Shown here: positions 22,442 through 33,941 of the stretch, piece by piece
How the letters are laid out: each line of letters begins with the position of its first letter
Numbering within the stretch: position 1 is the stretch's first letter
Origin: Erythroxylum novogranatense
Lineage: Eukaryota; Streptophyta; Magnoliopsida; Malpighiales; Erythroxylaceae
DNA: 64,000 nucleotides
Reading direction: 5' to 3'
Assembly (NCBI GenBank): GCA_029891385.1
Contig: CM057233.1
Location: 54,824,063 to 54,888,062 of the forward strand
Program-made: the position numbers and the translations under genes
Notes under the pieces: model-generated
The model's input: the letters and a program-made list of their open reading frames with translations, nothing else
The model's database searches: none
Told to the model about the DNA's origin: nothing

Positions 22442-24328
22442 CTTTAATAACCTATAGGGAAAGAGAGAAAGAATGTTAGAATAGAATTACATGCATGATC
22501 ATAAGGACTTGGATGACATGCATATGGCTCCCACTAGTTTCAAAGAATCCATAACCCTCATTACGAATCCAAGAAACATTATGACAAAATGTCCTAGTGG
22601 GTCGATATCCGACATTACTAAAATGACCTTGGGTTTACCCAACAAGCCACCTTAGGTCAATCGGTAGGTATCGGTCATACCAGTTGTATCTAGATGCAAC
22701 TATCGACTAGTGCTATCAACTCGTGATGTATGCACACACATTGGGTTATCAACACTTGATGCGCATACATCTGATGTACACTACCCAATTTCGCCTCTGT
22801 CCACGTTGACCTTGAGTTTACTTAACAAATCAATGCTTCTAGTGAAAACCGACCCATTAATTCGAAAATCTTATTTCCATGGTTCGAACATATCCGTATA
22901 GAGTGAGCTTGGGTTTACCCAACAACCCAACCCTATAAGAACTCTGGTTCTCCCCATATTAATGGAAGGCGTTAGTTTTCATATTATGTGTGAGGGTTTT
23001 CAGATCTCATCTTCTTCTTCTCCAAGCTATAGGATTATAGTCACCATGACTATATGGAATGATTTAGGGCAATTCATCAATCACATTGAATCTATTCCTA
23101 AAATCATTCATCATCCCATCTTTGCATGTTGTAGTCGACTGGTGCATATGCTAGTCGACTGGTGCATGTGCTAGTCGACTGGTACATGTGTTAGTCGACT
23201 ACTATGGATTACTGTGCACGAGCTAGTCGACTGGTGCATGTGCTAGTCGACTGGTATATGTACTAACATGCTCTCTAATCGGCTAATTTCTCAATCCATG
23301 TAGTTCAAATTCACAATACCAAGTGTAATATCCATTACTATGATGTACCAATGAAACACTTTCATTGTATCATGCTTACCATATATAGTTATACTATACA
23401 TGAAACTTGAAATCAATGAATACACTCTTATTCATTTAGATTCCAAATAATTTGAGAACATCAAACTATCACCTTAAGTATCTCTAGGTAGTCTACACTT
23501 TATCAAGACTACTTCGGCACTGGTCACAAAAATTTGTGACGGCCAAAACAATCAGGACAACGAAATACACTAACGAGACGCTAATGTGACACATTTGACA
23601 TCCTAAAATTTTTGGAAACCCAATTTCAAGAAAATCATTTTGGAAAGCATACAACATCAATGTAACACATTTTTAATCACATTAAAAATGATCCAAGGCA
23701 TTGGAATTGAGAAATACACAATCATACATTTCAAACAAAACAAACTTTCAAAGAACTTTCTCAAAACTGCCAAGCTCTGTCTTTTGCTTGAAAAATTCAT
23801 TGAAACAATTTCAATAAATTCTGAGAAAATTACAGAGGTTATAACATGTTCACAACATGCTCCATGAATTTTTTCAGGATTTATTTCCACCAAAACTTCC
23901 TCAACATAGTTATTCCCAGAAGCACTCAATAAATTCTCAAATAAATAGTAAATCACCTCGAAAACATTTTTCCTTTCTCATAGACATTCATAAACATCTT
24001 AGAGACATGTCAGTGAAAGAAAATCCGAAAACAAAAATTCTACAATTTATTCTCGAATTTATAAGCATGCCTGTTCAAGGAATGTGCATAAACACAGCAA
24101 CTAGAACATTAGGGAATAAATTAGCAAACCATATCAAATCACATTGATAAATTCTGGTCTTCCACAGACATATTCCACAACATCTTATGAACAAATCTGG
24201 TCAACAAAATTTCAAAAACTATATTTCTATCCTGAATTCGAAATTAACACAGTCAACATGCATCATCGTCACAAGCAATAGGCAACTCCGACCTAGTTAT
24301 GATTTCTTCGTTATATACGACACAAGTG
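22442..24328 (-). other. Element A leader with palindrome repeats
   Basis: Noncoding ~1.9 kb between gag and PBS. It carries TTGGGTTTACCCAA-type inverted repeats at ~22632, ~22815 (ending ACTTAAC) and ~22912, and the GTCGAC array at 23132-23252. ORFs such as 23640-23867, 23857-24147 and 23657-23956 lie here without domain similarity; equivalent text in E and G has different ORFs, so they are not conserved as protein. Confidence 0.8.
23132..23252. repeat. Palindrome array (TAGTCGACTGG, 20-bp period) in the A leader
   Basis: Six copies of TAGTCGACT at 23132, 23152, 23172, 23192, 23224 and 23244. The first four are spaced exactly 20 bp, separated by GGTGCATGTGC-like text. The 8-bp core AGTCGACT is a perfect palindrome. 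It sits at the same leader position as the AAGTCGACTT arrays of B, E and G, but the flanking bases differ. Confidence 0.92.
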
Positions 24329-24340
24329 GCTCTGAAACTA
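24329..24340 (-). other. Degenerate primer-binding site of element A
   Basis: GCTCTGAAACTA where E has GCTCTGATACCA, the reverse of TGGTATCAGAGC, which pairs with the 3' end of initiator tRNA-Met. Two mismatches suggest decay. Confidence 0.65.
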
Positions 24341-24585
24341 ATGGTAAGAGGCGTCCACATAAAGTGAGACAAAACCCTGAGGTCTTGTGTTCGAGTGGTG
24401 ACTCACACAAGTACCAGAGGGGACAAAACCTTACTGTACAGTGGATCGCAGGCCCAGAGTGTCTGGATCCTATAATGACTGCAGATCGCGGGCCCAGAGT
24501 GTCCGGATCTGACTGGGGGTCGCATGGCCAGAGTCCATGGATCCTACAGGGTGGGGCCGCGTGGCTAGAGTTCACGGACCCTACA
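24341..24585. repeat. GC-rich block of ~33-40 bp imperfect repeats replacing the A 5' LTR end
   Basis: Where other copies read TGTAGGAAAATCCCGG into the LTR, A has 245 bp of different, GC-rich sequence. From ~24442 it includes four degenerate repeats sharing a GATCGC-GGCCCAGAGT-GGATCC pattern (about 24442, 24482, 24515 and 24553). Normal LTR text resumes at about 24586 (GACCTTCCTGAAAGCC). Origin is not recognised. Confidence 0.75.
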
Positions 24586-25043
24586 GGGACCTTCCTGAAA
24601 GCCAAGATCCATGTGTCTATATATCAAACTCAAACCATAACGACCAAAGGAGACCGTCTTTATCGGTATCCACGCAGAGATCGAAAAACCTAACCAGGGA
24701 AAACCCTTTGACCCAGGAATAGCTAGAACAAATTAAAGACTGCTAGATCTTACCTTTGTTCTTGGAGAGCTAAAAGAAACGATAGAGAGAAGGAGAAACT
24801 TGGAGATGAAGCCTTGATGATCGATGGTGGGAAGAGAAGATGCTTAGGATTTTCTCAAAATCCTTTCTTCCTTTCTTTTCTTCCAAAAGCCACGAAGATC
24901 ATCCTCAATACTTCTTCATTATCCTTTTTGTCTTTTAATAATTAAAGGACTTAAAAGCTAATGGTGGAGAGAGCTCCACGTTAGCCTTATATATATATAA
25001 AAAAGTTTAAGATGATAAGGCTAATTCTCCTCCTTCCACGTTT

Positions 25044-25084
<41 letters not shown>

Positions 25085-26360
25085 AATAAAATTATATATA
25101 TATATAAATGCTGAAGTGGTCCAGTCACACTGGGGTCGGTCCTACCGGCCTACCAGGTCCCGGTATGGAAAAACCACCGGAAACCTTTTTCAGCAATATC
25201 GATGTCGCGATCTCATCGAGACATATCTCGATCTCATCAGGATCCATTTCATCCTGTTGCTCTCCATTTATTAGATCTCTATCCAAAACTATTTTACGAA
25301 TTTTCCGAGTCACTCTTATGCGTGTGACCCATTAGGTTCCCGGTTATGTTGGCCACTTAGATTAACACTTAATCTGAGCAAGTCATGAGCGGTATCTAGC
25401 AACACATCATGACCCCAATTGACCAAAAAGTAATTGGTTTGACGAATGAACATATATTCATCATGAACCATATCACGAACCTTTCCATAGACAATTACTG
25501 CACAATTCGCCCTTTCACCATGCTATACCCCACTTGGTTATGAGTATGGGCAAAGTGTCAACTCTTACTAGACCGAGTACGCCAAATCTAGTCCAGTGAT
25601 ATCAGTTCTTGTCCTGGACTCATTACTTTATATGTCATCAAGACACTCTTCATGACATACATACTCCGGCCAGAGATTTCCAAGTAATGACCCTGACAAG
25701 AGGCCATGGGTATCATCTTCTGCTATCACAAAAGTGGTGAATCCTTTATTGGCTACTCAATTACCTTCGAATACCTCAAGCTGTACCCAATCACCACCCT
25801 ATGAGCGACCTCTCAGAAGGCAACAAGGAATGGAGTCAGCACGTAATCAAGATTCAAGATATCCTTGAGTACCTCAAGTCTAAGGATACTTGCATCATTG
25901 CTATGATGAGATTATCACTGACATTAGAATAGGAAATCCATGTGATGATCTCATAGCAGGTCATCCAATGTACTTACTACCTCTAGTAAGCATTCACATC
26001 TCAACCCTAAATATCTCATATTTACGCTTGAGATCCATCGCTGATCAACTCAAGGAGCTTGAGATGTGTTAGTCTCTCCTGATTACCGATGTCCAGCCAA
26101 GAATCCTACGACTAGGGATAATTTAGATACTGACATAATTGCACATGATAGGAATCTCAGTAGTATGATCACATCACAATTTCCTTCATGCTATGTCATA
26201 TATCATGGACTTCATTAATTTGCTTATAGATCAATATCCATTCATAAATAATGAACAACAAAGTAATGAAATATGCCTTTCTTTATTTATTCATAAAGTA
26301 TGTACACAATTTTGTACAAAACGCGCTAAAGGTGATTGCCTTTAGGGCACTACTCTAACA
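24586..26360 (-). repeat. Element A 5' LTR (inner end replaced)
   Basis: Collinear with A's 3' LTR from the ACCTTCC text to AGGGCACTACTCTAACA at 26360. Its inner ~95 bp is replaced by the GC-rich block before it. It contains AC and AT tracts at ~25045-25105. Confidence 0.9.
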
Positions 26361-27034
26361 CTGCCTACTTCATCTGGGTTCGCCATACTTTATAATGGTG
26401 AGGCGTGAACCACTGGGCAAGGTCAGTCTGCTTGGAGAATAACCCTCCAACTGGTCTCCAATCTGGTGGAGCATGAGCCGACAACCTCTAGTTCTTCTCC
26501 AGGTATTACTCTTCCCCTGAAATCTTTACATACTGGACTACAACCTCCTTAGCTGGAGGACGAAGTAGCATCCACAGTTGAGGGGGAAATTGAACTGGGC
26601 AGTAAGGATAATTTGAAACGGTGGAGTCGGAAAAGGATGGGGAACAGGTTTACTCATCTTTGCCTACGGATTCAATGGAGGATTTTACTACCCCCTATGT
26701 GACTAATGAAAGTCCGAAAAGAAATCCAGACATGAAAAACTTATGCGGGCATCTTCCGTCGTAACAAAGAATTGAATCTGGGTATGAAATTGGATTTTCT
26801 AGCTGTTGATGTGGAGGTGGTTATAGAGGAAGATGACGTATTGGAGTTGAAACGTCATTTGGGCTACTGCTTAGTCGGGTGTTTCAAGGGAAAATTCCCA
26901 GGGATGAAGGCTCTTCAAGATCAAACGGATAAGTGGAATGTCCAATGCTGCTTCACTCCACATAGCAGGGGATGGATGATCTTTCACTTTACTTCTGAGG
27001 ATGATCATATGCGAGTCTTAGCTGGGGGTCCGTA
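26361..27034 (+). pseudogene. LINE ORF1, DUF4283-like part (interrupted by T1)
   Basis: Continuation of the ORF1 begun at 8142. After the duplicated CTGCC the frame is open with occasional stops (~26391, ~26546) and from 26772 reads MNLGMKLDFLAVDVEVVIEE, then LKRHLGYCLVGCFKGKFPGM, KWNVQCCFTPHSRGWMIFHF and AGGPY. This is the DUF4283-type domain found in plant LINE ORF1 and related nucleic-acid-binding proteins. It ends at GGPY where the T1 LTR begins (27035); the residues VTSHYHKKD after that are LTR sequence. No ORF2 (endonuclease or RT of the LINE) is in the window, as expected if it lies beyond T1. Confidence 0.75.
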
Positions 27035-30000
27035 TGTAACATCCCATTACCATAAGAAGGATTAGGACCCAAAATTTCAATACATGTGAGCTCAAAGAGA
27101 GATTAAAAAAATGCATTTTTCTTGCTTATGCATAATGTTAGCATATATGCACATAAATATTGAATCTTTGCACACACAAAAAGTGTACATACATTCATTG
27201 ACATCTTCCGGGTATGATTATTTTTTTAAATGTGATTTTATTGAAAAGGAGAAGTAGAGGGAGTAGAGAGAGTGATCTTGGTATGAGTTGTGACAAGGAA
27301 AGATTTGGAAAAAAATTGGTAGTGATCTGAAAAATGTTCACTGAGTGTGCTTCAGTCTTTTAACCACAACATTTTTTAGTTGTCTAAACGAGATGATTCT
27401 TAATTTGGATTAACCTAGAGATATGTGGCTACATTTTGTATCAAGACATCGAATTTCAATTCCGTCTCTAAGAGTCTAAAAATTTCATGAAGTTGAGAAT
27501 TAAGTGCAGTACATTGGGAGCTGAACGTAAAATTTGTGTTTTGACTTCGGGAGAAAATTTGGATTAATCTAGATAGATTTCAGCAAAGTTTCCTTTTTTG
27601 TAGTTTTATATCTTTCTTTTATTTTTCCAACGGTATATAGTACAAAATTTTTGGACATCTGAGTTGAAAGTTATGATCGTTCTATGTGGAGAAGCAAAAG
27701 TAAGACGCAGCAAAAGTAAGACACAACAAAGTAAGAAGATGCAAAAGATAGAATTTGGCTTCAAGGTCTTCATAACAGTTGTCTCTTTTGAAGTCCTCTT
27801 CCAAACCATATAAAGAACACCTAAATCAAAAATTTATAGAGAAAGTTATAGCTATTTTCCCAAAACAGCTTCAGTATGAATGAGGACAAAAACAGATTGG
27901 ATTCTTTTGGTCATAACTTCTTCTCTAGACACCCAAATGACTTGATTCTTAAACCATTGGACTCGTACGATATTTCTCTAAATCTATACCAAAACTGATA
28001 GCCCTTGGAATCAAATTGAGAAAATATTGAGTGAAAAATTGGAACGGGTACAGTGAGTGTATTCTTCAATAGTATGATCTAATGTTATTCTACTGAACAT
28101 ACTTCAGTATTTTGATGATATCATGATCTGTAGAGCTTCAAATGAGATGAATTTTGATTTGTGGTAAACTAGAGACATGAAGCTACAAATGGTATGAGAA
28201 CTTGGAATCTAATTCAGTCTCTAAGATGTTTAAATTTCATATGGCAGTTGTGCATAGTACATTGTTTGGGACAAGAGCAGTCCCAAAATGTTTAAAGTGT
28301 ATCTTTCGAATCATTAACCAGAATTGAATGATTTTGGTATCATTGGAAATGTAAGACAATAGAGAAGATTCTTTTAGAATGAAGTATTATGTCAGAATAT
28401 TGAAGGGTGATTTTGGTAAAACACTTACGTGTAAAAGATATAAGTCATAAATGGAAGGGCAAATGGGACAATTCTCAATCATTAAGGGCATAATTGGAAG
28501 AAGAAGTGTTGTCTTGCCTGTAAATGGAGTAGAAACACGTGAATGAAAGGAAAAAGTAGATGAGAACAACAAAAATGAGAGAGAAAGAGAAGGAGAATTT
28601 GGTGGTTTGAGAAAAAAGAAGAGAGTGGGTTAGGGTTTAATTCTTCTTAGTCTTCAAGGAAGATTTTGAAGCTGTTCAAGAAGAGAAAAAGGAAGAGGAA
28701 GAAAGGAGTTTCCATTTGAGCTAAGTATCTCTTCATTTGGTAAAGAAGCAAGGTAAGATCATTTTGAATCTTTTGGATTTTTGGAAGGATTCTAGTTCAT
28801 GGAGTTTAGAAAATGCTTGGGTTTAAGTACTCTAGAATCCATTTTAGTGATTTTTGCATTATGGGATTTTCAATTGGATTCCTATTGGATGATAATTTGG
28901 ATATTTTGAGATCATATGAGGTTAAAAAAGAGATGATGACAAATTGAGTTATGATATAAAGTAACCAATTGTGCTTGAGGTGTAAGCTTATGAATAAGCT
29001 AGACACATGCAAAAGGTAAAGATTTAAAGGAGAATTTAGAAAGATTATGTACAAATAAAGTGTAAATCTAAGTTCAATTAGACACATATGAATTATGAAA
29101 TGGGAATGAGCATAATACGCGTTCTAGAACATATTCCCGGGATTATCATTGAGCATGCATTATACATAGTCCATTATTACAATTGTGTATAAATAAATAT
29201 TTATACGTGTGCAATTATTGATGAGTGTGCAATGTGTGTCTTGCATAAATAGGTTGTGTAGGTCAAGTTTCCACATTCAAGCGATCCTAGAATTTTAAAG
29301 TAAATGCTAATCTGGAGCGTACTATGAGTAGACCGAGATGGTGTCACTTATTTGTTTGTTATATGAATTCTATATTATTTTACTATCGAATGACTTTGTA
29401 AATGTGATTGATTATGTTGGTTTCCAGACAGGAGGTCCAATAATTGTGATATTTTACTTGGATATTGAAGTGCTACTTGAATGTGAATTGGATGAACTGA
29501 GTGTATTGTAATGATTGCTAAGTGTTTTCGAAATATGTAATCGCATGCAAGTGAAAGTGTGAATTCTCAATTATATGTTAAATGTCGAACTTCGGTCCGA
29601 TGATAAGTGTATATGATTGAATAAGAGCATGAAAATATGAGTGATGCATTTCATTTCACAAATGCATGAAACATAATGGCTGTTGTGACCAGAGTAGCTA
29701 CCGATCAGAGCTTAAAGATCAACGTGTGAAAAAGAGCCTTTAACTCAAAAGTGATTCAAAGCCTCAGGCTCAACGTTTAATGAGCCATTTATGGGACAGT
29801 TATCAATGAGCCCTTTAAGGGACAGTATAGGCACTCAGTCACAGCAAAATAACAAATAGAAAGTGGGTCTTATGTGCACTGCATATGCGCAATTAAGTGA
29901 TTAAATTGTATTGAATGTGTGATGATGTGATTAATGTATTATGTGATTGGGTGAGCCATCGATGATGGTCACTCACTGAGTTCACAAAACTCACCCAAAA

Positions 30001-30402
30001 TTTGTAAATATTTTTCAGGATCAGAAGAATACCTCGTTAGGCCAACGGGAGTATACCTACAGTATTCAAGTGAAGGATAGAGGTCAGGATCAGTTCGCGT
30101 CTGCGTTGTATTTCTCTATTTTGTATTGAATTGTATATTCCGCAACCCCTTGTATAAACTGGTTTTTCCAAAATGACTCAAGTGTTTTGTATTTGTGAAA
30201 GGGCCCAAATGGCTATTGAAAATGTTTATGAATGAATGTGGACCCAAATTGAGTATCGATTTCTGCCTATTGTGTTATTGATTTAAAAAAAATATGTGGA
30301 CTTTTGAATGATTGAGTGCTTTAGCACGCCACTCTCGCGGGACACGGGCTCGGATATTACCATCAATGTCGAGTTCGGGTCCTACGGGAGTGGGATGTTA
30401 CA
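27035..30402 (+). mobile_element. T1: Ty3/gypsy-type 5' LTR, 3.37 kb, in LINE ORF1
   Basis: Begins TGTAACATCCC and ends GGGATGTTACA, an exact 11-bp terminal inverted repeat with TG...CA ends. A PBS follows 6 bp later, so this is a 5' LTR on the plus strand. The length and PBS suit gypsy elements of the Tekay/Del type, an inference since no coding region of T1 is in view. Near 28620-28755 a purine-rich stretch ends in AAGCAAGGTAAGATC, a possible splice donor. It contains degenerate repeated modules (see findings). Its TSD (CCGTA at 27030-27034) cannot be verified because the other end is outside the window. Confidence 0.85.
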
Positions 30403-30408
30403 TTTATG

Positions 30409-30420
30409 TGGTATCAGAGC
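30409..30420 (+). other. Primer-binding site of T1
   Basis: TGGTATCAGAGC, pairing with the 3' end of initiator tRNA-Met, 6 bp after the LTR end at 30402. Confidence 0.92.
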
Positions 30421-32299
30421 CCAGAAGTACTATCATATATGGGCATTCTAAAATATGTGTCAAGTTGCATGCACATTAGTCATGTCATAGCAGACAACGA
30501 CAATTGATCCCCAGTATGAGTCACATGCATGAGCATTCCTTAAGAGTCTAAGCTGTTAGAAGCCTTGAGAGAAATGATGATCTGACAGAATGTGAGAAAA
30601 TAAAGGTTTATGGACATTTTGGAAACGAAAAATAGTGTCTAGTTTTGCATGATAGATAAGAGTCCACCACGAGGAGTACATATCCTTGAAAGTGATATGT
30701 CCTTTGAAGGTGATATAAGTGTGAATTGGTACATTGCAGTGAATTGATTGAAGAAAATGAGAATATGAGTAGAAATGAGGAGACTAAAGTGTATAGACGG
30801 AATGAAATGAAATCATAAAATTGTTATGATCATAAAAGGGCGAATTTGGAAATTTAAAATAGTTATGTGAGTATTGCGATAAGAGTTTGTAATTCAGTAT
30901 AAGGAGACAGTAGTGGAAAATTGAAACAAAAAATTCATAATGATTATACATCAGAAATTCTGGATTGTTTAAGGATATATATAACAGATAATATATATAT
31001 ATATATATAGACACACACACATGTGGAAAAAGAAATAGTATATGGTTGGATATAACAGATAAAGATTCAGTGTATTTGTATCGGTGGATGTATTATTGAA
31101 TATGAAATCGATATCACGTTCAAGTGATATGTCCTCGAAGGTTATATAAATGTGAATACGTTGTCCTGGATTGTTTGAGGAAGAATAAGGATATAAGTAG
31201 AAATGATGAAATTAAAGTGTATAAGCCAAGTTGATATGACCTTGAAAGGTTGAACTTGGACTTAGAATGGTTGTGTGATTACGGATATAAGAGTTTATGG
31301 TTCAGTATGAGAATATATATGTGGAATGGAGATTTAATCTTCATATGGGTTATGCCCCTACAATTATAAATTGATTGAGAATATAGATGTGTGAGATGAA
31401 ATAAATGACAATTGGAAGATGACATGATGAGCGATATATATATATATAAGTTGTTGAGTTTAGGTTGATTCTCCATTGTGAGTGCACATTTGATAGTGGG
31501 ATCACCATGACACGTGAGAATATTAAGCATATGTATATAATATGTATGGAGATGATATAGGAAGCAATCGGTGACTTATTAAATAAGTGCTAACCATAGT
31601 TCCTCGAGTTCAAAGTTTAAGATGAGTTAGAGTAAGACATGAGAGTACTTGTAGTGATCGATTGGGAAGGAATTGAGATTGTTAATAATGTTATCATATG
31701 TGAGGAAATTGAGGAAAAAGAAGAAGGAAAAGATTATGGCATAATCCCCACAATCGAGGACTAGCAAAAAAGGAGAAGAGTTGTCTAGAATTAAATGGGA
31801 TTAAAGTATCCTGAACGTAAGCTATTAATTGGAGAACTTACATAAATATATCTCTAGATAAGATGTAATGATTTTGGTGATATATGCCAAGATATTAGAG
31901 TAAATGAAATTGTTTAGTACCTCACAGAGCCTCATTACATGTTCTGATCTTGTAAGCTATGGCATAAATTGATCTTATTGAGATATGATGCATAGTTAAA
32001 ATTGATCTTCTCGAGGTATTAAGAATGACTGATACAAAATTATGAAAAATAGTTGATTGATAAGGATTTCATGAACAGTATCGATGATTGTAGCAAGAAA
32101 TCTTCTTTCAAAAAAATTTCCCTAAATTGAGTTAAGTTGATCAGATGATTCGATTTAAGAGTGATCAATGAAGAAACAAATCGGAAGTGACTATGTAATA
32201 AGTTAAAAGTGAATAATGGAGTCATATCCCAAACAGAGACTCAGGTATAAGAAGTGGAATATGTTACTAAGAGTGTATGCATTTTGTTGATGTAAAGTA
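30421..32299 (+). other. T1 leader, with a ~0.4 kb tandem duplication
   Basis: No plus-strand gag is seen in 1.88 kb. Segments ~30690-31080 and ~31115-31500 are imperfect copies: both start GTGATATGTCCT and share AGTAGAAATGA and AAGTGTATA, then ATAAGAGTTT and TTCAGTATRAG in order. The second lacks the (AT)n-(AC)n tract at ~30990-31020. The region is cut at 32300 by element C. Confidence 0.7.
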
Positions 32300-33712
32300 T
32301 AAAGTGAATCACACGTTAATACAAGGCTTATTATACAATATACAAATGCACAAGAAGGGGGGGTTGAATTGTGTATTTTTTAGTTAAGCCCCTTCGAAAA
32401 CGTTTTGTTAAAAGAAACTTGTTCTTTTCACAAGAACTACTGAAAATCAAAGATATAAACTATTTTTCGAAAACTTGTATAAAAACTAGTAAGATCAAAA
32501 ATTGAAAGATAAGAGAGATTAAGAGTTGAGAGATGTTGACACAGCGATTTTTATACTGGTTCACCCCAAACCATGGCCTACATCCAGTCCTCAGATATCT
32601 TTCTGAGATTTCACTATCTCTCAAAACGTTACAAGTATTCTTTGTCTCCGAGCCTCTTCAGGTCTCTCACAATCAGTATTTTTTCACACTTAGCCTCTGT
32701 AGGCTATCTGCACTACTTTCAACTGAAAGTTTTTTCGAGCTTTGTAAAAGAAAAATAGCTCTAGATTTTTCACACAATAGTTTCTCTAAAGTATTGCTAA
32801 GCTCTTTGATTTCACTAACTTTTGTAACTTTTTCAATCTTCATAATTTTCGTAACTTTTTTAATCTTCGACTCCGACTCATATTTATAGTCTTCATCTTC
32901 AACTGTTTCTTGATTCTTGCTTCTTTCAAAAAACGATTATTCAGTTGAGTTTTGTAACTAACTCAAACTGATTCTTGATTTGACGTGGTTTGCTTCCGTT
33001 TGCTTTTCATTTTAGCTTCTGTTTGCATTTCTTCATCTGCTTTTCTTCCATCTATTTTTCTTCGTCTGCTTTTCATTTTAGCTTTTATCTGCATTTCTTC
33101 GTCTGCTTTTCTTCCATTTGTTTTTCATTTTAGCTTTTATCTGCATTTCTTCGTCTGCTTTTCTTCCATTTGTTTTTCATTTTAGCTTCCGTTTGCATTT
33201 CTTCGTCTGCTTTTCTTCCGTCTGCTTTTCTTCCGTTTGTTTTTTTTCGTCTACTTTTCATTTTAGCTTCATCTGCATTTCTTCATCTGTTTTTCTTCCA
33301 TCTGTTTTTCTTCCGTCTGCTTTTCTTCATCTGCTTTTCTTCCGTCTGCTTTTCATTTTAGCTTCCGTTTGCACTTCTTTGTCTGCTTTTCTTCCCTTTG
33401 TTTATCATTTTAGCTTCTGTCTGCATTTCTTTTTCTGCTTTTCTTCCATCTGTTTTTCTTTCATCTATTTTTCTTCCGTTTGTTTTTCTTCCGTATGTTT
33501 TTCTTCGTCTGCTTTTCATTTTAGCTTCCGTCTGCATTTCTTCGTCTGTTTTCCTTTCGTCTATTTTTCTTCATCTGCTTTTCTTGCTCGCTTCATTTTA
33601 GCTTAAATCGCATTTCTTCGCCCGCTTTTCTTACATGCTTTTCTTCCGTTTGTTTTTCATTATTATTTGTACTTCATCAAAATCATTTATGTAACGTCAT
33701 TTTGACTTAACA
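32300..33712 (-). repeat. Element C 3' LTR
   Basis: From TAAAGTGAATCACACG to GACTTAACA, 1.41 kb. The first ~550 bp match the partial 5' LTR at 51015-51236 and 55788-56100. The outer half (~32990-33680), which is U3 in element sense, is a tandem-repeat field. Confidence 0.88.
32990..33680. repeat. Pyrimidine-rich tandem repeats in the C LTR U3
   Basis: About a dozen imperfect copies of a ~52-bp unit built from TTTTAGCTTCYGTYTGCATT and CTTCGTCTGCTTTTCTTCC with 12-15 bp sub-repeats. The strand in element sense is purine-rich. ORFs across it (33118-33606 and others) translate to low-complexity Phe/Ser/Cys repeats and are artefacts. Confidence 0.9.
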
Positions 33713-33941
33713 ATCTCTCCCTTTTTTATGATAACAAATATTCATACAGGTAAGATGAAAAACTCTAAATGGAAAAATATACAGATGAGAAATAAGAACA
33801 TATGTTCACTTCGTCTTCTTCAAACTTCTAGTTCTTCATTTTCTGCTTACTCTTCCTCCTCCTATCTTTTCCTTTCTTTTTCAAAATGTTTCTTTTCTCC
33901 CCCTTTCGTTTCTCCCTCTATTTGTTATTAATCAAAAATGA
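33713..33941 (-). other. Polypurine tract cluster of element C
   Basis: ATCTCTCCCTTTTTT at 33713-33727 adjoins the LTR (AAAAAAGGGAGAGAT in element sense). Further purine tracts in element sense follow at ~33850-33870 and ~33875-33915. Multiple PPT-like tracts before the 3' LTR are a known feature of Sireviruses. Confidence 0.75.

Larger units (their letters stand above)
8291..26360 (-). mobile_element. Element A: Ty1/copia, Angela-like, minus strand, hosts element B
   Basis: A copia element inserted in the LINE. In + coordinates: 3' LTR (8291-9645 plus 18039-18505, split by B), polypurine tract, pol and gag (22441 down to 18520), leader with palindrome array, degenerate PBS (~24329-24340), an odd 245-bp block, then 5' LTR (~24586-26360). 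Net of B the element is about 9.7 kb. LTR ends are TGTTAGAGTAG...TTTTCCTACA in element sense. LTR size, initiator-tRNA PBS, ~1.9 kb leader and single gag-pol order resemble BARE-1/Angela. Flanks CTACC/CTGCC are a likely target-site duplication with one transition. Its premature stops are all C-to-T type. Confidence 0.9.

Noticed and set aside
23132..23252. Regular 20-bp repeats that look like a small CRISPR array
   Set aside because: Repeat cores are 8-9 bp and spacers are near-identical to each other; the array sits in a plant copia leader, with no cas genes.
24187..24693. 168-codon plus-strand ORF, with 24297-24605 on the other strand
   Set aside because: Crosses A's leader, PBS, GC-rich block and LTR; no domain and not conserved in other copies.
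33118..33606. 162-codon ORF and overlapping ORFs at 32533-33606
   Set aside because: They translate a pyrimidine-rich tandem repeat in a C LTR; Phe/Ser/Cys low complexity in several frames at once.
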